Assembly (NCBI RefSeq): GCF_030124145.1
Contig: NZ_JASKMS010000008.1
Location: 1-64,000, forward strand
Direction of reading: 5' to 3'
From: Streptomyces sp. 378
GTDB taxonomy: Bacteria; Actinomycetota; Actinomycetes; Streptomycetales; Streptomycetaceae
Length of the DNA: 64,000 bases
Made by a program: the position numbers and the translations under genes. The first letter of the stretch is position 1. The number at the start of each line of letters is the position of its first letter. Positions 20,338 through 33,069 of the stretch are shown piece by piece. The notes under the pieces were generated by a model. The model saw only the letters and a program-made list of their open reading frames with translations. It had not been told where the DNA came from and ran no database searches.

Positions 20338-22083
20338 GTGCAGTTCGAGGTGTGGGCACCACAGGCCGGCCGTGTGACGCTCCGGTGCGACGACGTCACA
20401 CGCGCGTTGGAACGCGATCCGGAACGGGCGGGGTGGTGGAAGGGCGAGGCCGAGGCGCGCGACGGGTCCCGGTACGGCTTCGCGCTGGACGACGGTCGCG
20501 TGCTGCCCGATCCGCGCTCGCGCCGGCAGCCGGACGGCCCGGACGGGCTGAGCGCCGTCGTCGATCACGAGCGGTACGCGTGGCGCGCGCGGTGGCGGGG
20601 GCGGCCGCTGCCCGGCGCGGTGCTGTACGAGCTGCACGTGGGGACGTACACGCGCGAGGGCACCCTGGACGCGGCCGCCGAGCGGCTCGGCCATCTCGCC
20701 GAACTGGGCGTCACCCACGTGGAACTGATGCCACTGTGCCCCTTCCCGGGCACGCACGGCTGGGGCTACGAGGGCGTCTCGCTGTGGGCGGTGCACGAGC
20801 CGTACGGCGGTCCCGAGGCGCTGAAACGCTTCGTCGACCGGGCCCACGCGCTCGGCCTGGGGGTGGTGCTCGACGTGGTGCACAACCACTTCGGGCCCTC
20901 CGGCAACTACCTGCCCGTCTTCGGGCCGTACCTCACGGACACCCACCACACCCCCTGGGGCGCGGCGGTCAACCTGGACGCGCCCGGCTCGGACGAGGTG
21001 CGCGCCTTCCTGATCGGCAGCGCGCTGGCGTGGCTGCGGGACTACCGGCTCGACGGACTGCGCCTGGACGCGGTGCACGCGCTGGTGGACACGCGCGCCC
21101 ATCACTTCCTCGAGGAGCTCTCCACCGCCGTCGACGCGCTGGCCGAGGAGGTGGACCGGCCGCTGTTCCTGGTCGCCGAGTCGGACCTGAACGACCCCCG
21201 GCTCATCACCTCCCGCGCGCAGGGCGGTCTCGGGCTGCACGCGCAGTGGAACGACGACTTCCACCACGCCCTGCACACCACGCTGACCGGCGAGTCGCAG
21301 GGCTACTACGCCGACTTCGCGCGTGCCCCGCTGGCGGGGATCGCCAGGACCCTCACCGGCGGCTACTTCCACGACGGGTCCTATTCGAGCTTCCGCCGGC
21401 GGCACCACGGGCGCCCGCTGGACCGCACGCGGGTGGCCGGGCACCGGCTGCTCGGCTACAGCCAGACCCATGACCAGGTCGGCAACCGCGCCCAGGGCGA
21501 CCGGCTTTCGGCCCTTCTCTCGCCCGGGCTGCTGGCGTGCGCGGCCACGCTGGTCCTGACGGCGCCGTTCACGCCGATGCTCTTCATGGGCGAGGAGTGG
21601 GCCGCGGGCACGCCCTGGCAGTTCTTCACCGACCACACCGACCCGGAGCTGGCGGACGCCGTACGGCGGGGCAGGCGGCGGGAGTTCGCCGAGCACGGCT
21701 GGAAGGAGGAGGACGTTCCCGACCCGCAGGACCCGGCGACCCGGGACCGCTCCTGCCTCGACTGGTCCGAGCCGGAACGCGAGCCGCACGCGCGCGTGCT
21801 GGCCTGGTACCGGCGGCTGCTCGCCCTGCGCCACGAGCAGCCCGACCTGACCGACCCCGACCTCGCGGACACCAAGGCGGCCTACGACGAGGAGCGCCGC
21901 TGGCTCGCCTTCCGGCGCGGAGACGTGCTGGTGGCGGTGAACCTGGCCCCCGGGGCGGCCGAGCTGCCGCTCGGGGTACCCCACGCGAGCGTGCTGGCCG
22001 CGTGGGAGCCGGTGGACCCGCCCGGGGCGGACGGGGTGGTGCGGCTGTCCGGGGAGTCGGGCGTGGTGCTGCTGCGGGAGTGA
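20338..22083 (+). CDS. treZ: Malto-oligosyltrehalose trehalohydrolase TreZ
   Basis: A 581-residue GH13 enzyme that releases trehalose from the TreY product. It begins with the short CBM48-like QFEVWAPQAGRVTL. The catalytic barrel shows VVLDVVHNHFGPSGNY (region I), DGLRLDAVHAL (nucleophile Asp), LVAESDLNDPR (acid/base Glu) and YSQTHDQVGNRAQG (region IV). The GTG start has AAGGGGA upstream. With glgX and treY it makes the window complete for the TreYZ route from glycogen to trehalose. No treS or glgE is present here. Confidence 0.95.
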   Translation: MQFEVWAPQAGRVTLRCDDVTRALERDPERAGWWKGEAEARDGSRYGFALDDGRVLPDPRSRRQPDGPDGLSAVVDHERYAWRARWRGRPLPGAVLYELHVGTYTREGTLDAAAERLGHLAELGVTHVELMPLCPFPGTHGWGYEGVSLWAVHEPYGGPEALKRFVDRAHALGLGVVLDVVHNHFGPSGNYLPVFGPYLTDTHHTPWGAAVNLDAPGSDEVRAFLIGSALAWLRDYRLDGLRLDAVHALVDTRAHHFLEELSTAVDALAEEVDRPLFLVAESDLNDPRLITSRAQGGLGLHAQWNDDFHHALHTTLTGESQGYYADFARAPLAGIARTLTGGYFHDGSYSSFRRRHHGRPLDRTRVAGHRLLGYSQTHDQVGNRAQGDRLSALLSPGLLACAATLVLTAPFTPMLFMGEEWAAGTPWQFFTDHTDPELADAVRRGRRREFAEHGWKEEDVPDPQDPATRDRSCLDWSEPEREPHARVLAWYRRLLALRHEQPDLTDPDLADTKAAYDEERRWLAFRRGDVLVAVNLAPGAAELPLGVPHASVLAAWEPVDPPGADGVVRLSGESGVVLLRE

Positions 22084-22156
22084 GCGCCCGGCGGGTCGGC
22101 GCGGGTTCGCGTCGCGCCCCTCGATGACAGCCGTGCGGGACGGGGTGCCCGGCCCG

Positions 22157-23194
22157 CTACAGGGCGTCGTCCGCGTCCCCCAGGTCCGTCACCCGCTCCA
22201 GCAGGATCGGCTCCCATGCGCGGCGCAGCCGGGTCCCCGGGAGGGCGGTGTCCTTGCCGGTGAGGGCCTCGGCGAGATGGACGACGGTGTCGCAGCGGGC
22301 GAGCCACAGGCCGCGCAGGCAGGGGCGGGCGCCGTAACCGGCGAGGGTGGCGGCGCGGACGGCGGCGGGTGAGCCGACGGCGAGCGCGAGGCCCGCGATG
22401 TCCTCCGCGGGGTCGCCGACGACCGCGCCGGCCCAGCCGAGCACGCCGCGCACCCGGCCGTCGGCGCTGACCACGAGGTGGCCGCCGGTCAGGGAGTGGT
22501 GGGTGAGGACCGCCGTCCCGGGCTGGGCGGCGAGCTGGGCGGCGGCGGGCGGGGTGAGCTGGTTCAGGCGTGCGGCGTCGAACTCGTCGGCTGCGGCGAG
22601 GCGTTCGGCGGCGCGCACGGCGGCCCGGCGCAGGGCCTCCAGGGAGCGCGGCGCGGCGCGCGGCACGCCGAGCGTCTCGGCCTGCCGCACCGGTACCTCG
22701 CGCAGGCCCGTGAGGAGCGCGGCGAGGTCGGCCTCTCCGACGGCGGACACGTCGTGCTCCTCCCCCGAGCCGCCGGGCACCTTGGTGTCCAGCGTGTAGG
22801 CCAGCCCGGGCTCCCACTCGCCGTGCGCGACGCTGGCCGGCACCGCCATCGGGACGTGCGGGCGGACGAGGTCGCGCAGGCGCAGCTCACGTCGCTGGCG
22901 CAGGGAGGCCTCGCGGTCGGGGGCCAGGCGCAGCACGTGGCGGGTGCCGACCCACCAGGTGACGGGATCGGTGCCCGGCGTGGCGGGGCGGACGTCGGGG
23001 CCGGGGCCACTCCCGCCCGGGCGGGAGTCCTTGCCGCCCCGGGCGTCCTTGCCGTCCTGGGCGTCCCGGGCGTCCTTGCCCTCCTTGCCGTCCTGGAGGA
23101 GGGAGAGGACGAGCCGGCGGACGGTGTCCGCGGTGGGTGTGGGTGCCTGGGTCATGATCGTGCCGTTGCCGTTCGGGAGGCGGGCTGGGGACAT
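22157..23194 (-). CDS. Degenerate phosphotransferase (APH-fold pseudokinase)
   Basis: A 345-residue APH-fold protein that has lost the expected catalytic residues. Where active relatives have HGDLxxxN, this one reads THHSLTGGHLVV (about residues 229-240), and where they have DW before the GDPAED turn it reads GWAGAVVGDPAEDIAG. The surrounding pattern is otherwise intact. Residues 35-60 are a Lys/Asp/Gly-rich imperfect repeat (GKDAR-type units). The ATG at 23194 follows the M24 gene's stop by 7 bp with GTGAGG upstream, so the pair is likely coupled; an internal ATG at 23155 is possible. It may bind nucleotide or act as a scaffold. Confidence 0.8.
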   Translation of the reverse strand: MSPARLPNGNGTIMTQAPTPTADTVRRLVLSLLQDGKEGKDARDAQDGKDARGGKDSRPGGSGPGPDVRPATPGTDPVTWWVGTRHVLRLAPDREASLRQRRELRLRDLVRPHVPMAVPASVAHGEWEPGLAYTLDTKVPGGSGEEHDVSAVGEADLAALLTGLREVPVRQAETLGVPRAAPRSLEALRRAAVRAAERLAAADEFDAARLNQLTPPAAAQLAAQPGTAVLTHHSLTGGHLVVSADGRVRGVLGWAGAVVGDPAEDIAGLALAVGSPAAVRAATLAGYGARPCLRGLWLARCDTVVHLAEALTGKDTALPGTRLRRAWEPILLERVTDLGDADDAL

Positions 23195-23201
23195 CGGGGC
23201 C

Positions 23202-24329
23202 TCACTCCACTATGACCAGCTCGCGCGTGGTGGTGTTCAGGCGTCGGCCGCCGTCCTCGGTGACGGTGACGATGTCCTCGATGCGGACCCCGAACCGGCC
23301 TGGCAGATAGACGCCGGGTTCCACGGAGAAGCACATGCCGGGCACGAGGGGCCGCTCCTCGCCCTCGATCATGTAGGGCGGCTCGTGCGTGGTGACGCCG
23401 ATGCCGTGTCCGGTGCGGTGGATGAAGTACTCGCCGTAGCCGGCGTCGGTGATGACCGCGCGGGCGGCGCGGTCGACGTCCTGGCAGGCGGCACCGGGCC
23501 GCACCGCGCGGAAGCCGGCCTCCTGGGCCTCGCGCACGAGGGCGTGCACGCGGCGTTCCTCGTCGGCGGGTTCGCCGACGTGGACCGTGCGGGAGGTGTC
23601 GGAGCCGTAGCCGTCCCGCAGGCCGCCGAAGTCGAGGACGACCATGTCGCCGCGGGCGATGACCCGGTCGCCCGCCTCATGGTGCGGGTTGGCGCCGTTC
23701 GGGCCGGAGGCGACGATGGTGAAGTCGACCTGCTCGTGGCCGTGCCGGCGCAGCAGCCGGTCGAGGTCCGCGGCCACCTCGGATTCCCGGCGGCCGGCGA
23801 AGGGCAGGTTCCGGATTTCCTCGAACGTCGCGTCGGCGGCGGCGCCGGCAGCCGCCATGAGGTCCAGTTCGGCCGCGTCCTTGACGGCGCGCAGCATCGG
23901 CAGGGCCTCGGTGAGCGAGGCGTAGGAGCTGCCGGGCAGGGCCTGCTGGAGGGCCAGCAGGTGCAGGGCCCAGGCGTTGTCGCTGATGCCGAACCGGCCC
24001 TTGGAGTCCACGAGTGCGGCGGTGGCGGCGTAGGGGTCCTTGCCGTCGGTCCAGTCGCGCAGGGTCAGGGCGGCCGCCCCGGCCGCCCGGCGCGCGTCCG
24101 GGGCCTCCAGGGCGGGGACGACGAGGACGGGGTCCTGCCCGGCGGCGAGGACCAGCAGGGTGAGCCGTTCGGTGACCGCCGGGGGCGTGTAGCCGGTCAG
24201 CCACACCAGGTCCGGTCCCGGGGTCACCAGCAGGCCCGCGAGGCCTGCCTCGGCGGCCGTGCGCGCGGCCCGCTCCATGCGGGCCCGGTAGTCGCCGGCG
24301 GTGAACGACGCGGCCGTGCTTCCGGTCAT
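23202..24329 (-). CDS. M24 family metallopeptidase (Xaa-Pro peptidase type)
   Basis: A 375-residue creatinase/prolidase-fold enzyme. The dinuclear metal site is visible: two Asp in VVLDFGGLRDGYGSDTSRT (about residues 228-246), His in RTGHGIGVTTHE, Glu in SVEPGVYLPG, and Glu in VRIEDIVTV. The N-terminal creatinase-N domain includes LVTPGPDLVWLTGYT. It would cleave Xaa-Pro peptides or dipeptides in the cytoplasm. It is the first gene of a two-gene unit with the degenerate phosphotransferase. Confidence 0.92.
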   Translation of the reverse strand: MTGSTAASFTAGDYRARMERAARTAAEAGLAGLLVTPGPDLVWLTGYTPPAVTERLTLLVLAAGQDPVLVVPALEAPDARRAAGAAALTLRDWTDGKDPYAATAALVDSKGRFGISDNAWALHLLALQQALPGSSYASLTEALPMLRAVKDAAELDLMAAAGAAADATFEEIRNLPFAGRRESEVAADLDRLLRRHGHEQVDFTIVASGPNGANPHHEAGDRVIARGDMVVLDFGGLRDGYGSDTSRTVHVGEPADEERRVHALVREAQEAGFRAVRPGAACQDVDRAARAVITDAGYGEYFIHRTGHGIGVTTHEPPYMIEGEERPLVPGMCFSVEPGVYLPGRFGVRIEDIVTVTEDGGRRLNTTTRELVIVE

Positions 24330-24451
24330 CCGGGCCTCCCAGGACGGACGAAGGGGCTACGGGCAGCATCCTGCCCGCCCGGAGGGGGCGGCGCGAGCCG
24401 TCCGCGGGTATTCGGCCCGGGCACCCTGCCTAACGCCAGAGCGCTGCTGGA

Positions 24452-24467
24452 GCATTAGCTCTAATGC
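24452..24467. promoter_or_regulatory. AT-rich palindrome upstream of metallophosphoesterase
   Basis: GCATTAG at 24452-24458 and CTAATGC at 24461-24467 form a perfect 7-bp inverted repeat with a 2-base spacer, in an AT-rich island unusual for this window, 47 bases before the metallophosphoesterase GTG. It looks like a regulator operator; the binding protein is unknown. Confidence 0.55.
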
Positions 24468-24513
24468 TTAGATACTTGTCTTCCATTAGTTATCGACAAG
24501 GGGGCGTACGACG

Positions 24514-25263
24514 GTGCTGGTACTCGCGCACATCAGTGATCTGCATCTGGACGGGAGCGCGCGGGCGACAGAGCGCGCCGAGCGGGTGCGCGACCGCCTG
24601 TGGGAGCCACCGGGACACGTGGACGTGTTGCTGGTGACGGGGGACATCGCGGACCACGGCACGGAGCCGGAGTACGAGGAGGCGGCCCGCATCCTGGGGC
24701 TGCACACCGGCGACGCCCCGTTCCCGGTACTGACCTGCCCCGGCAACCACGACAGCCGTACCGCCTACCGCAAGGCGCTGCTGGGCCGGCCCGGGGCCGG
24801 GGGGCCGGTCGACAGCGTGCACGTCTTCGGCGACGGCGCGGTGCTCATGTGCGACTCCAGCGTGCCGGGCCGCGACGACGGGGAACTGGACGAGGAGACG
24901 TACGACTGGATCGAGACGACCCTCGACGGACTCGACGACGGCCTTCCGGCCCTGCTCGCGTTCCACCACCCGCCGGTGCCCCTGAACCACCCCCTGCCCG
25001 ACGCCCACCCCTTGCGGCACGCGGACCGGCTGACCGTCCTGCTGGCCCGCCGCCCCCAGGTCGCCGGGCTGATCACCGGCCACGCCCACACCCCCGCCGC
25101 CACCATGTTCGCCGGGCGGCCGCTCGCCGTCGGGCCCGGGGTGACGTGGACGCTGCGGCTGCCCTGGGAGGGCGAGCAGGTCGCGGACCGGGACGCGCCG
25201 CCGGGTACGCGTTCCATGTCCTGGACGACTCGGGGCGGCTCACGAGCCACTTCCGGGTCGTGA
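24514..25263 (+). CDS. Metallophosphoesterase (CpdA-like), 3' frameshift suspected
   Basis: The calcineurin-like phosphoesterase motifs are all present: HISDLHLDG (residues 6-14), VTGDIADHG, CPGNHDSR, FHHPPV and ITGHAHTPA. The 249-residue frame ends in DRDAPPGTRSMSW, which is atypical. From 25203 on, the +2-shifted frame encodes GYAFHVLDDSGRLTSHF and stops at 25268, which fits the family's C-terminus. One extra G in the GGG run at 25203-25205 would join them. So either a real single-base deletion or a sequence error altered the last 20 or so residues. GTG start with AAGGGGG upstream. Confidence 0.87.
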   Translation: MLVLAHISDLHLDGSARATERAERVRDRLWEPPGHVDVLLVTGDIADHGTEPEYEEAARILGLHTGDAPFPVLTCPGNHDSRTAYRKALLGRPGAGGPVDSVHVFGDGAVLMCDSSVPGRDDGELDEETYDWIETTLDGLDDGLPALLAFHHPPVPLNHPLPDAHPLRHADRLTVLLARRPQVAGLITGHAHTPAATMFAGRPLAVGPGVTWTLRLPWEGEQVADRDAPPGTRSMSWTTRGGSRATSGS

Positions 25264-25277
25264 CCTGAGGGCGCGCC

Positions 25278-25844
25278 TCACGCGGCGACCGCCGGTACGA
25301 GCGTCAGCTGCTCGTAACCGCCGCCGCGATGGCGGACCGTCAGCCTGACCTCGGAACCAGGGTGGGCGCGGGCGACGGCCCGGACCAGATCGGCGGCGGT
25401 GTCGATCCGGGTCCTGCCGAAGGCGAGCAGGACGTCGCCACGCACCAGACCGGCGGCCTGGGCCGGGCCGGGGACGTGCAGCCCCACGACCACGGCACCC
25501 GGCTTGCGGGCGTCCATGACCTGCACGCCGAGGGTCGCGGTGACGGGCTCGGCGGGAGCGGCGGAGGGCGAGGGGCCGGGGCCGGGGAGCGACGGCGTGC
25601 GCCAGGCCCGCGGGTCGAAGCGCCCGTCCTGGCCGGCCACGGTGACGCCCATCGCCCCGAGGCCGATCCCCGACAGCACCAGGACCGCGCCGGCGAACCC
25701 CGCCAGCAGGACGTTGAGGAGCCGCCGGCCACGTCGCCGGGCGGCGTGCGGGCGGGGCCGTGACGGGCCGGGCCCCGTCGCCGGCGCGGCCGACCCGGGT
25801 TCCTGACCCGGCATCGGCTTGGGTCTCAGCGCTGTCTGTTCCAT
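25278..25844 (-). CDS. Membrane-anchored PDZ domain protein
   Basis: A 188-residue protein with a Pro/Arg-rich cytoplasmic N-terminus, one membrane helix at about residues 43-66 (LLNVLLAGFAGAVLVLSGIG), a Pro-rich linker, and a PDZ domain from about residue 103. The PDZ part shows LGVQVMDA, PAQAAGLVRGDVLLAFG and RIDTAADLVRAV. It has no protease domain, so it is not HtrA itself. It may present or regulate a partner outside the membrane. It converges with the metallophosphoesterase gene, with only 9-14 bp between the stops. Confidence 0.85.
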   Translation of the reverse strand: MEQTALRPKPMPGQEPGSAAPATGPGPSRPRPHAARRRGRRLLNVLLAGFAGAVLVLSGIGLGAMGVTVAGQDGRFDPRAWRTPSLPGPGPSPSAAPAEPVTATLGVQVMDARKPGAVVVGLHVPGPAQAAGLVRGDVLLAFGRTRIDTAADLVRAVARAHPGSEVRLTVRHRGGGYEQLTLVPAVAA

Positions 25845-26033
25845 GGCTCACCTCCGGATGGTGCCGATCGCCTCCGGCGGATCCCGGAGCGATCACGGCA
25901 GGTGCTCTACCCGGCACATCGGCGGCCGACGAGTCACGAACGAGTGAGACTGAACGGGGCCCGGCGCGGTCACGGAGAAGCGCGGAACGCGGACACGGCT
26001 CGCATCGCACCCGGTCGCCGGATGCGGTACGAG

Positions 26034-28559
<2,526 letters not shown>

Positions 28560-28727
28560 CTACCCGGCGCCCCGCGGCGGCATCCGCCGGGCCGGACATG
28601 ATCACACCATCGCGTGAATCGGAGGCGAATGCGGGCTCTCCACGCGGCCGTTGTGGCGTTCGCCCCTCAAGGCCCTGCGGGCCGAAGGTGCCACCGCCCC
28701 CTTACCCGGCCTCCCGTACCCGGATCT

Positions 28728-29918
28728 CTACCGGGCGTCCCGTACCTGGATCAGCGCGTGCGTGCCACTGGTGCGCCAGCGGTGGTCCTCCGCCGCGACG
28801 AGGGCGGCCACGGTGTCCGCGCCGAGGCCGGTGATCACATCGGACTTCAGGGTGCGCAGGGCGGCGACCGGGCCGGGGAAGTAGCCGGTGACGTCCGCGA
28901 AGGAGGTGGTCGGGGCCCAGCGCCGGTCGCCCACCAGACGGCGGTAGTTGAGGTCGCCCTTGACGATCGTCAGCGTGGCCGACGCGAACTCCGCGCGCAG
29001 ATCGCCGGGCATCTCCTGGTACGGCAGCGGGGCACAGGAGAAGGGATGGGCGCGCAGGGCGAGACGGTCGTCGGCCAGGGCGGACCACAGCCGCCGCCCG
29101 TACGCGGCGGCCGCTCCCCCGGCGCCGGTCAGCCGGCGCAGGGCGTCGACGACGTCGGCGGTGGTGGCGTCGGAGACGTAGTAGGGGTACGGCTTGACGT
29201 GCAGGACCGCCCGTCCGATGCGGCCGCTGTCCAGGAGATGGGCGATGAGGAGGAGATCGGGGACGAGTTCGCGGCCCGCGTTGTCGGCGACCAGGCACAG
29301 GGTGCCGTCCCTCGGGCCCGGGGTGTCGAGCAGTGACCAGAGCCGGTCGCTGTCGTCGGCCACCAGGCCGGGAGCGGCGTCCGCGTCCCGCGCGCCCTCG
29401 GCGGAGAGGCGGAAGCCGAGGTCGGCGCGGTTGCCCCAGAGGGAGCCGTGCAGCAGGGCCTGTGCCTGTTCGGCGGCGGGCCGGCCGGTGAGGTCGTCGA
29501 GTGCGGCGAGTTCCTCGTCGGTCTCGGCGGAGTCGAGCTCGGCGCGCTTGAAGGGGCGGAAGGGGTCGATGCCCTGCCAGGGGCCCGGGCCGAAGTAGCC
29601 GACGGCCTGGAGCAGTCGGCGGTAGAACCAGCTCTCGGACCACAGCCACGGTACGTCGAACCAGGACCGGCCGGTGTACGCGCGAAGTCCCCAGCTCTCC
29701 CAGTGATCCCGGTCGGGCGCGTCGGCGGGGAGGGGTTCGATCGTGCCCTCGGTGCAGTTGGCGAGGAGTTCGTCGAGGGCGCGGTGCTGGGCCGGCTCGT
29801 ACGGGAAGGCCTCGCGGACCTGCTTGATGATCGCGGGGTGCCGCTCGGCCAGCACACTGTGGGGGAAGGAGCCCGGCTGATTGCCGAGGAGCACGGGGGC
29901 GGAGGGGATGTCGGGCAT
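28728..29918 (-). CDS. DUF89 / ARMT1-like damage-control phosphatase
   Basis: A 396-residue DUF89-family protein. The metal-binding signatures are VADNAGRELVPDL near residue 209-221 and VKGDLNYRRLV near 316-326, with an N-terminal helical part ending in HGSLWGNRADL. Family members are metal-dependent phosphatases that remove damaged sugar phosphates; the eukaryotic ARMT1 name does not imply methylation here. I chose ATG 29918; GTG 29927, three codons earlier, is equally possible. It lies upstream of geoA on the same strand, 177 bp away, and downstream of the tetR gene by 55 bp. Confidence 0.85.
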   Translation of the reverse strand: MPDIPSAPVLLGNQPGSFPHSVLAERHPAIIKQVREAFPYEPAQHRALDELLANCTEGTIEPLPADAPDRDHWESWGLRAYTGRSWFDVPWLWSESWFYRRLLQAVGYFGPGPWQGIDPFRPFKRAELDSAETDEELAALDDLTGRPAAEQAQALLHGSLWGNRADLGFRLSAEGARDADAAPGLVADDSDRLWSLLDTPGPRDGTLCLVADNAGRELVPDLLLIAHLLDSGRIGRAVLHVKPYPYYVSDATTADVVDALRRLTGAGGAAAAYGRRLWSALADDRLALRAHPFSCAPLPYQEMPGDLRAEFASATLTIVKGDLNYRRLVGDRRWAPTTSFADVTGYFPGPVAALRTLKSDVITGLGADTVAALVAAEDHRWRTSGTHALIQVRDAR

Positions 29919-29973
29919 GGGCCTCACCGTAACGCGCGTGCGCGGGTACCGGACGAGCCGCCCGGCGCTCCGG

Positions 29974-30621
29974 TCACACCGGTGCGATCTCCCGCTCCAG
30001 ACGCGCGGCCAGGCTCAGATAGCGGGCGCGGCGGGTCACCGGGACCAGGCCACGGATGAGTATGTTCCACATCTCGGCCGTCCGACGGGGTTGGCGCGCC
30101 ACCGGTTCGCGGGAGCGGCCCACGACACGGGTGCCGACGAAGAAGCAGACCAGCGAGTGGGCCACGACGTCGATGTCGATGTCCGGGTGCACGTCGGACT
30201 CCTTGACCGCGCCGACGAGCCGGGCCGTGACGATGTCCAGCCACTCCGTGAACGGGTGGCTCAGGGGCGGCCGCGGCCGGATCCCGCCCGTGGCGAGCCG
30301 CAGACCGGCCCGCAGCACCGGGTCCTCGACGGACATGCGGGTGATGCCGAACGTGAGGCGCATCAGCGCCTCCAGGGAGGTGTGGCCGCGATGGTCGGTC
30401 TCCGTCGCCAGCCGGCGAGCGGTGTGCGACTGGAGTTCGAGGATCGCGTGGGCGAGATCCTCCTTGGCCGCGAAGTGGAAGTACAGGGCGCCCTTGGTGA
30501 CGTGGGCGTGTTCCACGATGTCGCTGAGACTGGTCGATTCGTAGCCGCGACGGTCGAACAGGTCGGCGGCGGCCGTGATGATCGTCGAGCGGGTCTGCTC
30601 GGCTCGCAACTGCCTCGCCAT
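29974..30621 (-). CDS. TetR regulator, gamma-butyrolactone receptor-like
   Basis: A 215-residue TetR-family repressor. The N-terminal helix-turn-helix (RAEQTRSTIITAAADLFDRRGYE, seen as TIITAAADLFDRRGY and SLSDIVEHAHVTKGALYFHF) strongly resembles ArpA/ScbR-type receptors, as do the ligand-domain segments LQSHTARRL and DPVLRAGLRLA. Such proteins repress target promoters until a butyrolactone-type signal binds. No AfsA-type synthase gene is in the window, so it may be a pseudo-receptor. Two inverted CGTTTGTTTT half-sites upstream could be its own operator. ATG start. Confidence 0.88.
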   Translation of the reverse strand: MARQLRAEQTRSTIITAAADLFDRRGYESTSLSDIVEHAHVTKGALYFHFAAKEDLAHAILELQSHTARRLATETDHRGHTSLEALMRLTFGITRMSVEDPVLRAGLRLATGGIRPRPPLSHPFTEWLDIVTARLVGAVKESDVHPDIDIDVVAHSLVCFFVGTRVVGRSREPVARQPRRTAEMWNILIRGLVPVTRRARYLSLAARLEREIAPV

Positions 30622-30660
30622 CGACTGAACTCTCCCGGGACGGAAATGAACGGGTCATGC

Positions 30661-30757
30661 CGTTTGTTTTTACCCCCCGTACACGATAACTCACCCTGAG
30701 ACGGCCCTCATCACACAAGTATGCCGGAGTGCGGGTGCACATCCGGCAAAACAAACG
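30661..30757. promoter_or_regulatory. Inverted CGTTTGTTTT half-sites upstream of tetR gene
   Basis: CGTTTGTTTT at 30661-30670 and its exact reverse complement at 30748-30757 flank 77 bases containing the presumed tetR promoter. The half-site resembles the CGGTTTGT-type halves of autoregulatory elements bound by butyrolactone receptors. The wide spacing is not that of a classic palindromic site, so this is a candidate only. Confidence 0.4.
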
Positions 30758-30820
30758 CGACCGGTGAAAAGAAACAGCGGGTTCGGTATCTAACGGTGGG
30801 ATGTGGGGCCGAACGCAAAG

Positions 30821-30859
30821 GCGGGCCGGCCGGTGCCCCATCCGCACCGGCCGGCCCGC
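30821..30859 (-). terminator. Terminator after the subtilase gene
   Basis: Perfect 16-bp arms (30821-30836 and 30844-30859, GCGGGCCGGCCGGTGC and complement) around a 7-base loop, 51 bases after the S8 peptidase stop on the minus strand. It separates that gene from the tetR promoter region. Confidence 0.85.
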
Positions 30860-30909
30860 CCGCTGTGTGGCCTGCCTTGTTCAGCGTTCCCCGAAGAGGA
30901 TCAGAGTGC

Positions 30910-32709
<1,800 letters not shown>

Positions 32710-33069
32710 GGCGTTGCCTTTCGTGGCCGGACTCCGGGCTGGGCGGAGCGGCGGTGGAGTCGCTTCGTCCTCGAAGCGGAGGGGGGTGGTTCGAAAAGCG
32801 AAGAGCGACGCGATGGCCGGCCAGGCGCGAGACAGCCGCTGACCCGTTCGGGGTTACCTGTGGGTCAGCTGTGCTCGAACGATAGGCAAAGGGAAGGTCA
32901 TCGGGATACGGGGGAAACCCTCGATCCGGTCGCCACGCGACCCTCTATGGCGGGCAGTTGAGCGCTCAATGGACCCTTTTCGAGCAGGTCGTGGCGTGAT
33001 GAACGCACCGGGCCGGTTTCCCGTACTGCATACCGAACGTCACCGCCCCGGCCGAGGAGACGCAGACGG
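32710..33069. other. Divergent promoter region, subtilase / LPMO
   Basis: These 360 bases contain no convincing gene. They must hold the promoters of the leftward subtilase and the rightward LPMO. The clearest site is the perfect 12-bp palindrome at 32958-32969, about 100 bases before the LPMO start. Confidence 0.6.
32958..32969. promoter_or_regulatory. TTGAGCGCTCAA palindrome upstream of LPMO
   Basis: A perfect 12-bp palindrome with the GAGCGCTC core of the Streptomyces CebR operator (known consensus TGGGAGCGCTCCCA). The outer bases differ, so binding by CebR or another LacI-family repressor is a guess supported by the neighbouring polysaccharide oxygenase. Confidence 0.4.

Noticed and set aside
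30622..30909. Search for a butyrolactone synthase (AfsA-type) gene near the receptor-like regulator
   Set aside because: The neighbouring genes are a DUF89 protein and a subtilase; no AfsA-like sequence is present in the window.
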